Below, in pieces: positions 1 through 7,599 of a DNA stretch of 18,956 nucleotides. Numbering within the stretch: the stretch's first letter is position 1; every line of letters starts with the position of its first letter. This DNA comes from a bacterium (GTDB lineage Bacteria; Pseudomonadota; Alphaproteobacteria; Caulobacterales; Hyphomonadaceae): positions 1-18,956 of the forward strand of contig JAVBYB010000096.1 in the NCBI GenBank assembly GCA_030824255.1, written 5' to 3'. The notes below the pieces were generated by a model. The model was not told where the DNA came from. It did no database searches and was given only the letters and a program-made list of their open reading frames with translations. The position numbers and the translations under genes are program-made.

Positions 1-2
1 CC

Positions 3-947
3 GGGCTGCCCTATGATCTCGCCTTCTGTCCGGAACGGACGCTGGAGGGCAAGGCGCTGCAGGAGCTGCGGACGCTGCCGCAGATCGTCGGCGGCGCGAA
101 CCATGCCTCGTCCGTGCGCGCGGCGCAGCTGTTCAACTATCTCACGCCCACGACGATCCGCGTCAGCGATCTCGAGACGGCGGAGATGATCAAGCTGATC
201 AACAACACGCAGCGCGATCTCATGTTCGCGTTCGCCAATGAAGTCGCGGAAATCTGCGATCTCATCGGCGTATCGGCGCCGGAAGTGATCGAAGCGGGCA
301 ATGTCGGCTATCCGCGGGGCGGGATGCCGATGCCGGGACCGGTGGGCGGGCCGTGCCTGGAGAAAGACCCCTACATCCTTGTCGAGGGCGTGCCGCAAAG
401 CGATGGCGATATCCGGCTCTCCATGCTGGGGCGGCAGGTGAACGAGTCGCTGCCGGCGCGCACCGCCGATATCGTGGCGGACGAAGTGACCTCCCGCATT
501 CCGCGCGACAAGGTGGCCAAGGGCGTCATCATGGGCGTGGCCTTCAAGGGGCGGCCCGAGACTTCGGATCTTCGCGGCACGCTGGCGATACCGCTCATCG
601 CCGCGCTCAAGGCGCAGTTTCCGGGCATGCAGCTGGTGGCCTACGATCCCGCCGTCTCGGCCGAAGATATCGCCGGACTTGGCGTGACGCCGTGTCCCTC
701 CGCGGAGGAAGCGTTCCGCAATGCGGATTTTGTCGTCTACCAGAACAACAATCCGGCGTTCTCGCGCCTCAGCCTGGCGGACCTTTCGCGACTGATGCGC
801 CAGGACGGCGTGATCTACGACATGTGGAACCAGTATCTCGACGAGCGCTCGCAGGTTCGCTCTGACATCGCCTATCTCGGCATTGGAACGCGCCTGTTTG
901 CGGACCAGCGCTCGGCCGCGGCGCGCAGCGCTGCGAATGATGGCTGA
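3..947 (+). CDS. Nucleotide-sugar dehydrogenase (UDP-glucose/GDP-mannose dehydrogenase family), 5'-truncated
   Basis: The reading frame is open from the window edge (frame 3), so the N-terminal NAD-binding domain lies outside and only about 314 codons of the middle and C-terminal domains remain. The part seen starts with a CPERTLEGKAL stretch that matches the family's SPER/CPER segment, then EMIKLINN, whose Lys (codon 192-194) aligns with the conserved lysine. GPVGGPCLEKDP holds the catalytic Cys (codon 354-356), and VAFKGRPETSDLRG is the UDP-binding C-terminal signature. These enzymes oxidise C6 of a UDP-hexose (glucose, GlcNAc or ManNAc) to the uronic acid in two NAD-dependent steps in the cytosol. 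The PGPVGGPCLEKDP form looks more like the UDP-N-acetylhexosamine dehydrogenase branch than classical UDP-glucose dehydrogenase, but the substrate cannot be fixed. The epimerase at 963 starts 15 nt downstream and is probably co-transcribed. Confidence 0.9.
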   Translation, partial: GLPYDLAFCPERTLEGKALQELRTLPQIVGGANHASSVRAAQLFNYLTPTTIRVSDLETAEMIKLINNTQRDLMFAFANEVAEICDLIGVSAPEVIEAGNVGYPRGGMPMPGPVGGPCLEKDPYILVEGVPQSDGDIRLSMLGRQVNESLPARTADIVADEVTSRIPRDKVAKGVIMGVAFKGRPETSDLRGTLAIPLIAALKAQFPGMQLVAYDPAVSAEDIAGLGVTPCPSAEEAFRNADFVVYQNNNPAFSRLSLADLSRLMRQDGVIYDMWNQYLDERSQVRSDIAYLGIGTRLFADQRSAAARSAANDG

Positions 948-962
948 GGCGGGCAGGGGATC

Positions 963-1961
963 GTGACCAGGATACTCGTTACAGGCGCCGCCGGTTTTCT
1001 CGGCTTCTACATCGCGCGCCAGCTCGCCGCCGATCCGGCAAATTCCGTTGTCTGTGTCGACAGCTTCGTCCGCGGCCGGCGCGATGTGCTCTATCGCGAT
1101 CTGACGGCGCGGCCGAATGTCAGCCATGTGACGGCTGATCTCTGCGACCCCAACGCGGTTGCGGCCCTGCCGGATGACATCGACGTCGTCTTTCACATGG
1201 CGGCGCTGAACGGCACGCAGAATTTCTACGAGCGGCCGTTCGAGGTTGTGCGGTGCTGCACGCTGCCGACGATGAATCTGATCGAGAAATATGGCCCCCA
1301 GCAGCGCCTGAAGCGTTGGCTCTATGCCGGCACATCGGAAGCGTATGCATCGACCGTGACGCGCTTCGGCTGGGAAGTGCCGACGGGCGAGGACGCGCCG
1401 CTGAGCTTCGATGACATTTTCAACGCCCGCTGGTCCTATGGCGCATCCAAGGCGCATGGCGAGATCGCGACCGTGAATGGCTGCCGGCATTTCGGCATAC
1501 CGTTCACGATCGCTCGGTTTCACAACGCCTATGGGCCGCGCATGGGCGACAAGCATGTGATCCCTGATTTTCTGGCGCGCGCGCGTGATGGGGTCTACGA
1601 ACTCTACGGTCACGAAGACACGCGGTCTTTCATCTATGCCGAGGATGCCGCGCGCGCGACCATTCTGCTTGCGAATGCCGACGTGGCCGCAGGGCAGGTC
1701 GTGAATGTCGGATCAGAAGACGAGATGACGATCCGCGACCTTGGCCATGCCATCATGAAGGCAGCGGAATTGAGTGGCGAGATCGCGCTTCATCCATCTC
1801 CAAAGGGCAGTGTGAAGCGCCGCGCGCCGAAGATCGCGCGCCTGAAGGAACTGACAGGGTATGCGCCGGACTGGACGCTGCAGGCAGGCCTCAAGGCCAC
1901 GGCAGAGTATTACCTGAGCGATGCGGCGGTGGCTTACGATCTGGCGCCGTCGCAGGATTAG
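963..1961 (+). CDS. NAD-dependent nucleotide-sugar epimerase/dehydratase (extended SDR)
   Basis: The 332-residue protein is full length for an extended short-chain dehydrogenase. Seen directly: Rossmann motif GAAGFLG (residues 8-14), an acidic end to strand 2 (D33), the TSEAY segment (124-128), catalytic Y159-x3-K163 in WSYGASK, and a downstream ARFHNAYGPRMG segment typical of UDP-sugar epimerases and UDP-glucuronate decarboxylases. The start is GTG with GCAGGGGA just upstream. It follows the dehydrogenase by 15 nt, so it plausibly acts on that enzyme's uronic-acid product as an epimerase or decarboxylase. That pairing is inference; the substrate is not determined by the sequence. Its 3' end faces the methyltransferase at 1971 with only 9 nt between the stops. 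Confidence 0.85.
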   Translation: MTRILVTGAAGFLGFYIARQLAADPANSVVCVDSFVRGRRDVLYRDLTARPNVSHVTADLCDPNAVAALPDDIDVVFHMAALNGTQNFYERPFEVVRCCTLPTMNLIEKYGPQQRLKRWLYAGTSEAYASTVTRFGWEVPTGEDAPLSFDDIFNARWSYGASKAHGEIATVNGCRHFGIPFTIARFHNAYGPRMGDKHVIPDFLARARDGVYELYGHEDTRSFIYAEDAARATILLANADVAAGQVVNVGSEDEMTIRDLGHAIMKAAELSGEIALHPSPKGSVKRRAPKIARLKELTGYAPDWTLQAGLKATAEYYLSDAAVAYDLAPSQD

Positions 1962-1970
1962 CCCGCGCGA

Positions 1971-2948
1971 CTATGGCCCGCGCTGGACGATGATGCCAAA
2001 GCTGGTCGACGCAAAGCCAGCCAGATCGAGCCTCAGATGGGGGTCGCTCTGATACGGCGGGAGATCGACATGATTGTCGATCGGATGCGCGCCCGGATAG
2101 AAGCAGATCGGCGAGACGGAGTGGCCCATGGCCCGCAGTTCGGTTGCAAGCCGGCGGAAGTCCTGCTTGCGGAACAGGCTGAGGTGCGGGCTCTCGAATG
2201 TCACGTCATCCGAGGACAGGTTGAGTTCGGTGGTGTGAACCGAAATGCCGCCGGGTTTCAGCGTGCGCATCGACTCGTGGATGAAGGCCAGCCCGTGCTC
2301 GATCGACCCGAGATGCTCGTAGCAGCATGAGCTCCAGCAGAAATCGAAGTCTCTCAGATCTGCGTCGATGGCGTTCATATCGACAGGACGGAAGCTGACG
2401 CGCCGGGAGAAGTCCTCGGCGGACGAGATTCCCTTTTGCCGGAGCTGATCGAGGCTTGAGCTGTGTTGATTTGAGATGGTCCATCCGCCGGCGACGGCGG
2501 TTTCCTGCGCCTGATCGGTTGCAACAATGGTGACGCCGAGCGACGCGAACAGGTCGGCCAAAGGCTCTGTGCCAACGCCGAAGCCAAGGCCGCGCTTGCC
2601 ATGCGTCAACAGTCCGCGTTCATGCAGAACGGCGCAGATGTAGACCCATTCCCACTGCTTGCGGTGAAGGCGCGGCGCGTATTCCTTCAGTTGATCGCAC
2701 CAGTAGCGGTATCGGGGCGACAGGAAGTGATCGAGACGGCAAGCCTCGCTGGCGAAGCTGTAGATGGATGCAATCGGCTCAACGTCAAAAACCGTCGGGT
2801 CCGTAAGCATGCCCGGCTGCATCGGCATGTCGAACGACGGAAAGCCCTCGATGATGGTCGTGATCTCAGGCAGCGCGTCTGCCTGGGGAGGCGCCGCAGC
2901 TTGCGTGGCCTCGGAGGATGATTGCTGTTTCTTGTCGCGACGGAACAA
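1971..2948 (-). CDS. Class I SAM-dependent methyltransferase (canonical copy of a paralogous pair)
   Basis: The 325-residue cytosolic protein has a variable, polar N-terminus (about 1-60) and then a Rossmann methyltransferase domain. Motif I is GLGFGVGTE (120-128), with an acidic residue at D145 after strand 2. VDMNAI (189-194) and LKPGGISVHTTE (230-241) correspond to later motifs, and YEHLGS (210-215) is a family landmark. It is the last gene of the minus-strand block: the preceding glycosyltransferase stops at 2974, 25 nt upstream. The start is TTG; an in-frame TAA at 2957-2955 rules out a longer protein and the Shine-Dalgarno is weak, so a later start is possible. Likely role: methylating a sugar of the glycan built by the neighbouring transferases, possibly a terminal cap. 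The acceptor is unknown. It is clearly related to the methyltransferase at 6269-7261. Confidence 0.8.
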   Translation of the reverse strand: MFRRDKKQQSSSEATQAAAPPQADALPEITTIIEGFPSFDMPMQPGMLTDPTVFDVEPIASIYSFASEACRLDHFLSPRYRYWCDQLKEYAPRLHRKQWEWVYICAVLHERGLLTHGKRGLGFGVGTEPLADLFASLGVTIVATDQAQETAVAGGWTISNQHSSSLDQLRQKGISSAEDFSRRVSFRPVDMNAIDADLRDFDFCWSSCCYEHLGSIEHGLAFIHESMRTLKPGGISVHTTELNLSSDDVTFESPHLSLFRKQDFRRLATELRAMGHSVSPICFYPGAHPIDNHVDLPPYQSDPHLRLDLAGFASTSFGIIVQRGP

Positions 2949-2973
2949 TGCTGATTACTCGCCTGTGGGCCGA

Positions 2974-4524
2974 TTACTCGGCTGCGGTACGTGTCTGGGG
3001 CGCGGCGACCGTCGCTGCCGGGGACGGCGAAGTCAACGCGGAGACTGGTTTTTCACCGCGCTTCAGCCGGGCGAACAATTCGGCCCATTGCTCGCCAACA
3101 ATGTCGGGGGAATAGCGCGCCAGCTGGCGCACCGCCTTGGCGCGGAGTTCCCGTTTCACGGCCTCGCGATCGTCGGCGACGACCAGCTGCACGATCTTGC
3201 GGGCGATATCGGGCACGGAATAAGGATCGACGCGCAGCACGGCATCACCCATGGCCCAGCGATGGGCCGGAATATCCGAGACAATTGCGGGCGTGCCCCA
3301 CTGCATCGCTTCGAGCGGCGGGAAGCCGAACCCTTCCGAGAAGCTGGGGAAGACAAGGCATTCAGCCTGCGCGTAGAGCGCCTGCAGTTCCAGCGTGGAC
3401 ACGTCCTGCAGGTGCAGCAGACTGCCGTCGAGAATGCGCGGACGCATGGCCGCCAGTGTTGGCTCGAAACGCCAGCCCGGGCGGCCGACGATGACCAGCT
3501 TGATATCCGGGTCATGCTGGTAACGCACACGTTCCCAGGCGCGGACAATGCTCGTGAAGTTCTTCCGCGGTTCTATCGTGCTCACGGCGAGGATGTAGCG
3601 GAAGGGCTTTTCCGGCGTGATCTGGGAGAGGGCGCTTTCACGCAGGGCGGTGCGTTCGCTGTCTCCGCCGAAATCTGCGCCGGCCGAGCGGGCGCGTACA
3701 ATCTCTGTCACGGGCAGGGCGCGTGCGCTGTCCTGCGAGATTTCCGGAAGCGCATTGGGGATGGTTGTCGTGCGGCCGCGCAGATGCGGATAGATGCGCA
3801 GCAGCGCCTCTTCTGACGGTTGCGACACGCAGGAGAAGATTGCGTTTGGCGCCGAGCGATACACCATGTTGAAGGCTGTGTTCACGACATCGACATTGTC
3901 GAACATGTCAGCGTCGGTGATCGGGATGGCGTCGTGGAAGCGCGCAATGTGACGCGTGCCGGGGCTCAGATTCAGCGGGCGCGGCTCCGACGTGACGAGG
4001 AAGTCATAGCCGGCCGTGTCGAGCTGCGGCCGGCGGAAAATCGGCGACTGGAAGCGCTGCAGGAAGGTGATGAAGTTGAGGTTCGTGAGCGCGAATTTCT
4101 GTTCGAGGATATGCTCGCGGTCTGCTGCATCGAGCGACTTCTCGAAGAAGAGACGCCAGATCGCGTCATCCAGCGAGTTGAACTCCAGCGGGGCGACGCC
4201 ATAGCGCCGGAACAGTTCGCCCATGCCTGCGATGCGGCGCTTCAGGCGCGCAAGGCGCGTGTGAGCGCGGTCAGTGTCGATGCCGGAGACGCCCAGCAGG
4301 AAGATGGAGCTGTTGAACACATCCTGCTGTTTTTCCTTCAGGCGACGCGTGTTTGTGCGGCGCGTGAAACCGGGACCCATTTCCGACAGCAGGCCGGTCA
4401 CTTCCACGCCGGGCAGGCGCGAGAAGGTCTTGAACATCAACCGCGTATCCTGCGGAATGCCCGAATAGCCGAGCATCGCAAGCGACAGATCCTGCAGAAC
4501 GCGTGTGCGAGCCTCATGCGGCAT
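2974..4524 (-). CDS. Glycosyltransferase, GT4-like (GT-B fold), second of a tandem paralogous pair
   Basis: The 516-residue protein has a GT-B C-terminal domain: EPRKN at 318-322 (nucleotide-sugar phosphate contacts R320/K321) and the E-x7-E motif EGFGFPPLE (E397, E405) typical of retaining GT4 enzymes. The N-terminal half (about 1-290) is long and opens with LQDLSLAMLGYSGIPQDTR, shared almost in full by the upstream gene. The ATG start has GGAG 7 nt upstream and overlaps the stop of the upstream glycosyltransferase by 11 nt, so the two are translationally coupled. There is no signal peptide or membrane segment, so it probably acts on a lipid-linked glycan at the inner face of the cytoplasmic membrane. 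The transferred sugar is unknown; GDP-mannose and UDP-uronic acids are the donors suggested by the neighbours. A 9-bp direct repeat lies across and after its stop codon. Confidence 0.88.
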   Translation of the reverse strand: MPHEARTRVLQDLSLAMLGYSGIPQDTRLMFKTFSRLPGVEVTGLLSEMGPGFTRRTNTRRLKEKQQDVFNSSIFLLGVSGIDTDRAHTRLARLKRRIAGMGELFRRYGVAPLEFNSLDDAIWRLFFEKSLDAADREHILEQKFALTNLNFITFLQRFQSPIFRRPQLDTAGYDFLVTSEPRPLNLSPGTRHIARFHDAIPITDADMFDNVDVVNTAFNMVYRSAPNAIFSCVSQPSEEALLRIYPHLRGRTTTIPNALPEISQDSARALPVTEIVRARSAGADFGGDSERTALRESALSQITPEKPFRYILAVSTIEPRKNFTSIVRAWERVRYQHDPDIKLVIVGRPGWRFEPTLAAMRPRILDGSLLHLQDVSTLELQALYAQAECLVFPSFSEGFGFPPLEAMQWGTPAIVSDIPAHRWAMGDAVLRVDPYSVPDIARKIVQLVVADDREAVKRELRAKAVRQLARYSPDIVGEQWAELFARLKRGEKPVSALTSPSPAATVAAPQTRTAAE

Positions 4525-6049
4525 GGGGCGTCTCCTGCGTTTCGTTCATGCGCGGCAGCACGCCATCGCGCTTGAGCTTGCTGAACAGCTCCATCCACTG
4601 TTCGCCAACACGCTGCGGCTTGTAGCGCGCCAGCACCCGCTCTCCGTTGGCGAGAAGCTTCTGGCGCAGCTCCATGCGGTCTTCGGCGATCACCAGGCGC
4701 TTGATCTGTTCGGCGACATCCCGGTCGTCATAGGGGTCGGCGTAAAGCACCGAGTCCTGCATGACCCAGCGGTGCGCCGGAATGTTGGAGACGACAGACG
4801 GCGTGCCGCATTGCAGCGCCTCCATCGGCGGGAAGCCGAAGCCCTCGGCAAAGGACGGAAAAACAAAGCATTCAGCGCCGCGATAGAGCGACTGGATCTC
4901 GACGAAGGGCAGGTCTTCGAGGTGCAGCAATTCGCCTTCGAGGAAGCGTGGCTTGATCGCCTTGAGGATTTCCTGGAAGCGCCAGGCGGGCTTGCCCACC
5001 AGCACCAGCTTGAGATCAGGGGCGACCGTGTACTTCACGCGCTCCCAGGCGCGGATGACGCCGATCGTGTTCTTCTTGGGCTCCAGCGAGGTGAGCCACA
5101 TGATGTAGCGGAAAGGCTTGTCGATGTTGGCGCGCTGCAGGATTGATTTCAGCATCGTCGTCGGCTTGCTTTCGCCGCCAAGGCTGGCCGACGAAATGCG
5201 TGTGCGGATGATCTCGGAGATGGGGATGGCCTTGGGCGGCGGTGGCGCTGCGTCCGGCAGGGCGTAGGGGATGGTGGTCGCGCGCCCCTTCAGCGACGGG
5301 AAGATGTCGACCAGCGCTTCTTCCGTGGCTTTCGAGTTGCACACGAAATAGCCGAACGGGCGCGAGCGCTCGATCTGCAGGAAGTGGAAGCGGACAGCGT
5401 CCGGATTGTCCATCGTGTCGGGATGCGTCAGCGGGATCGGGTCGTGATAGCGCAGGATCAGCGTCGTTCCCGGCGATGTACGGATGGGGCGCGGGTCGGA
5501 TGTCACAAAGAAGTCGAATCCATCCGTCTTCAGACGCGGCGCGTTGAAGATCGGCAGGCGCAGGCGATCATTGACGATGCTGGTGTTGAGGTTGGTCAGG
5601 TGGAAGTCCTGCGCCGCCACCAGCGCCCGGTCGGCTGCGCCCAGCGATTTCTGGAAATAGGTGCGCCAGATCGCGTCCTCATAGAGGCCCTTTGGCATGG
5701 CGCGCGTATCGAACGTGCTGAGCGAGCGCGCGGCGCGCGAGAGCAGCCGCCTGGGCTTCGCGAACAGGCGCGGGCCCGGTTTCACAGGCAGGCCCGTGGC
5801 GGACATCATGAAGCGGCTGGCTTCGAGATAGTCCAGTTCCGGATGATCCGGATTCAGCTTGGTCGATATGACAGTTGAATGACCGCCGGTAAGCTCGCTG
5901 AGCAGGCCCGTGACTTTCACGGAGTCCATGCTCGCGAATGTCTTGAACATCAGCCGCGTGTCTTGCGGAATTCCAGAAAAGCCGAGGGTTGCGAAGGCAA
6001 GATCCTGAAGGATCGAAAACCGGCCTGGAGCCAGGGGGGTGACACTCAT
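4514..6049 (-). CDS. Glycosyltransferase, GT4-like (GT-B fold), first of a tandem paralogous pair
   Basis: The 511-residue protein is homologous to the next gene along its whole length: shared SGIPQDTRLMFKTF near the N-terminus, then DAIWR-x2-F-x-KSL, and the C-terminal core. Catalytic landmarks are EPKKN (about 323-327) and the E-x7-E motif EGFGFPPME (E402, E410). I chose ATG at 6049 because GGAG lies 6 nt upstream; a GTG immediately before it (6052) has only a 3-nt spacer. The 216-nt gap to the upstream methyltransferase holds a structured leader and a small upstream ORF that stops directly before this start. The role should be glycosyl transfer in repeat-unit assembly. Two diverged full-length copies in tandem suggest consecutive, related linkages rather than redundancy (inference). 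Confidence 0.88.
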   Translation of the reverse strand: MSVTPLAPGRFSILQDLAFATLGFSGIPQDTRLMFKTFASMDSVKVTGLLSELTGGHSTVISTKLNPDHPELDYLEASRFMMSATGLPVKPGPRLFAKPRRLLSRAARSLSTFDTRAMPKGLYEDAIWRTYFQKSLGAADRALVAAQDFHLTNLNTSIVNDRLRLPIFNAPRLKTDGFDFFVTSDPRPIRTSPGTTLILRYHDPIPLTHPDTMDNPDAVRFHFLQIERSRPFGYFVCNSKATEEALVDIFPSLKGRATTIPYALPDAAPPPPKAIPISEIIRTRISSASLGGESKPTTMLKSILQRANIDKPFRYIMWLTSLEPKKNTIGVIRAWERVKYTVAPDLKLVLVGKPAWRFQEILKAIKPRFLEGELLHLEDLPFVEIQSLYRGAECFVFPSFAEGFGFPPMEALQCGTPSVVSNIPAHRWVMQDSVLYADPYDDRDVAEQIKRLVIAEDRMELRQKLLANGERVLARYKPQRVGEQWMELFSKLKRDGVLPRMNETQETPHAA

Positions 6050-6052
6050 CAC

Positions 6053-6127
6053 TTACTCCAAACCGTCCCCGTTTTGCTGGACGGGACCTGGTTTTCTCCC
6101 AGGTCCGCAGGACCGCAAACGATCCAT
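6053..6127 (-). CDS. Possible 24-codon leader ORF ahead of the tandem glycosyltransferases
   Basis: An ATG at 6127-6125 opens a 24-codon frame on the minus strand that begins MDRLRSCGPG, ends NGDGLE and stops with TAA at 6055-6053. It is in the same frame as the downstream glycosyltransferase, whose GTG/ATG start codons follow the TAA with no gap. The glycosyltransferase ribosome-binding site (GGAG) sits inside the last codons of this frame. The region also forms three hairpins, so ribosomes on this ORF would unfold them. The ribosome-binding site for the leader itself is poor (CCGGAAA directly before ATG). A frame this short in GC-rich DNA can occur by chance; conservation in relatives would decide it. 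Confidence 0.3.
   Translation of the reverse strand: MDRLRSCGPGRKPGPVQQNGDGLE
6063..6114 (-). promoter_or_regulatory. Structured 5' leader with three hairpins, two mutually exclusive
   Basis: Read on the minus strand, three stems occur in succession. H1 is GGTCC/GGACC with a 3-nt loop (6114-6102). H2 is GGACCTGG/CCAGGTCC, a perfect 8-bp stem with a 7-nt loop (6106-6084). H3 is CCGTCC/GGACGG with a 10-nt loop (6084-6063). H1 and H2 share the GGACC segment and cannot form together, while H2 and H3 touch at one base. The glycosyltransferase GGAG begins four bases after H3. No U-run follows any stem, so this is more like a translational or processing control element than an intrinsic terminator. 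The stems are plain in the sequence; regulation is inference. Confidence 0.45.
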
Positions 6128-6268
6128 TTTCCGGCTGAAACGCCCAAGCGAAACGAACAGAGCCGCTATACTCCCCGAGAGACGGAAAGATAGTCCCGAC
6201 GCTGCCCCGTTTCCTCGCGACACGGCCATGCCGGTTCTCGAGGCGACTCCGAACGTGCCTGAGAAATC

Positions 6269-7261
6269 TTACCCGTTCTTGACGGCGACAATCCCGAATG
6301 ACGTGCACGGGAAGCCGTCAATGTTCACCTTGATGTGGGCGGAATCGCGTGACCAATCCGTAATATTCTGGCTCGGCATGTCGAAGGGCGGCACGTCAAT
6401 AAAACGGTCCAGCGGACGCGAGCCCACATCGAAATCCAGCGGCAGGACGCGGCACCCCCTGGCGGCAAGACGGTTGGCCATGTCTTCGAAATGGCGGCGC
6501 TGGAACAGGACGGTTCCCCAGTTGTCGATCGTCTGGTCGTCCACCGCGAAGCTGAATTCCGTGGTGTGGACCATGACGCCGCCGGGCTTCAGGTTGTCGA
6601 CGAGTTTCTCCACGAACTGGACGCCGCGCGCGATCGAGCCCAGCTGGTGCAGTTTCGCTACGGACCACGCAAAGTCGAAGCCGGTCATGTCCGCAGGCAG
6701 GGCGTTCATGTCGACACTGCGGATATCGACACGGGCGTCGAAGTCGCCGCGGCTCAGCAGCGCGCTGCGATGCATGCCGTCAATGCTCGGCAGGCTTGTG
6801 TCCGCAATGGTCAGCTCGCAGCCTTTGGAGGCGAAATAGGAAGCGATGGGCCCGCTGGTTCCAAAACCCAGGCCCCTCATTCCCGGCTTGTCTTTTCCGT
6901 GCTCCGTCAGCGCCTGAAGCACGTAGGCGTGCTCCCAGAGGCGGCGGTGAATGGCGTGGGGCTCGCGCATTTGCGCGCTCCAGTAGCGGGTCCAGCTGGC
7001 TTCCAGATCGGCCTGCGTCGCGGGCTTGCTGCTCATCGGCATCTGGAACGGACCGCCCGGTTGCACTGGCGGAAGCGAAGCGAGGAGAGCCTTGGCGAGT
7101 TCGTAGCCGAAGAACTTCACCGTCAGCTTCATGGCTTCCATGTCCTTGGACATGCGCCACAGATCGTTGATGTTGGGGTGAGAGTTGTCCGGCGTGGTCA
7201 GGCGCAACATGCCCGCAATCTCAGCCGTGGCTGTGGCCGTGGGTGGGGGCTTCTTCCTCAT
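6269..7261 (-). CDS. SAM-dependent methyltransferase homologue, divergent motif I
   Basis: A protein of about 330 residues, paralogous to the methyltransferase at 1971-2948: both share an RYW segment, GLGFG, VDMNA, LGSI-x2-G, LKPGG-x2-VHTTE and a C-terminal TSFGI. The frame is open upstream to 7471, but ATG at 7261 has AGGAAG 10 nt upstream and gives a length and N-terminus (MRKK) like the paralogue. ATG at 7285 is the alternative. Motif I reads GLGFGTSGPIA (130-140), one residue shorter and without the Glu that follows GVGT in the paralogue. YEHLGS is replaced by LHQLGS (204-209). The cofactor site may therefore be altered. It is the first gene of the minus-strand block, with 216 nt before the next gene. 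Alternatively it is active on a different acceptor. Confidence 0.75.
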   Translation of the reverse strand: MRKKPPPTATATAEIAGMLRLTTPDNSHPNINDLWRMSKDMEAMKLTVKFFGYELAKALLASLPPVQPGGPFQMPMSSKPATQADLEASWTRYWSAQMREPHAIHRRLWEHAYVLQALTEHGKDKPGMRGLGFGTSGPIASYFASKGCELTIADTSLPSIDGMHRSALLSRGDFDARVDIRSVDMNALPADMTGFDFAWSVAKLHQLGSIARGVQFVEKLVDNLKPGGVMVHTTEFSFAVDDQTIDNWGTVLFQRRHFEDMANRLAARGCRVLPLDFDVGSRPLDRFIDVPPFDMPSQNITDWSRDSAHIKVNIDGFPCTSFGIVAVKNG

Positions 7262-7599
7262 ACGGAACAGTCTTCCTGCAAACATATGGACGCCAGCCCC
7301 GGAGGGCGGCGTGAACTCAAGGACTCCGGCACGGAAAAAGCCCCATCTGTATAAATCAGCAAGAAGTAAATTTCGGAAGAAGCCAAGCCTCGGAATCTTG
7401 GGGCGGTGAGCAGAATTCGGGCAAATTCCGATGCGCTGTGGCGGACCGGTCTCTCCGGCAGCGGGTTCCATTCCCCAACTGCGCCCAATGGCAGGAGGGC
7501 TCAGGATATATCTTGCGATCAGGGCAAATCCGGCAACACTGGCGTCATGGTTTCCAACCGGTCTTCTGGCCGTTGCGCCCCGCAGGTCTGCTGGGTTCG
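7262..7599. promoter_or_regulatory. Divergent intergenic region with AT-rich core and repeated TCGGAA boxes
   Basis: These 338 bases separate the minus-strand methyltransferase from the plus-strand glycosyltransferase. The only clearly AT-rich part of the surroundings is about 7340-7380 (GTATAAATCAG, AAGTAAATTTC), a likely place for the minus-strand promoter, although no convincing -35/-10 pair can be fixed by eye. TCGGAA occurs at 7373-7378 and 7390-7395, and its complement TTCCGA at 7426-7431. The last two belong to a 7-bp dyad, TCGGAAT-N28-ATTCCGA (7390-7431). Both flanking frames stay open well into this region, but the predicted extensions (arginine/proline-rich, no family resemblance) do not look like protein. 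Confidence 0.4.

Noticed and set aside
6084..6106. The 8-bp stem as an intrinsic terminator
   Set aside because: No U-run follows on the minus strand, and the stem is next to a ribosome-binding site rather than after the upstream gene's end.
7262..7471. N-terminal extension of the divergent methyltransferase to 7471
   Set aside because: It has no resemblance to the paralogue, and an internal ATG with AGGAAG gives a matching length.
7438..7599. N-terminal extension of the plus-strand GT4 gene from GTG 7438
   Set aside because: The 54 extra residues show no similarity to the family N-terminus and would occupy the likely promoter region.
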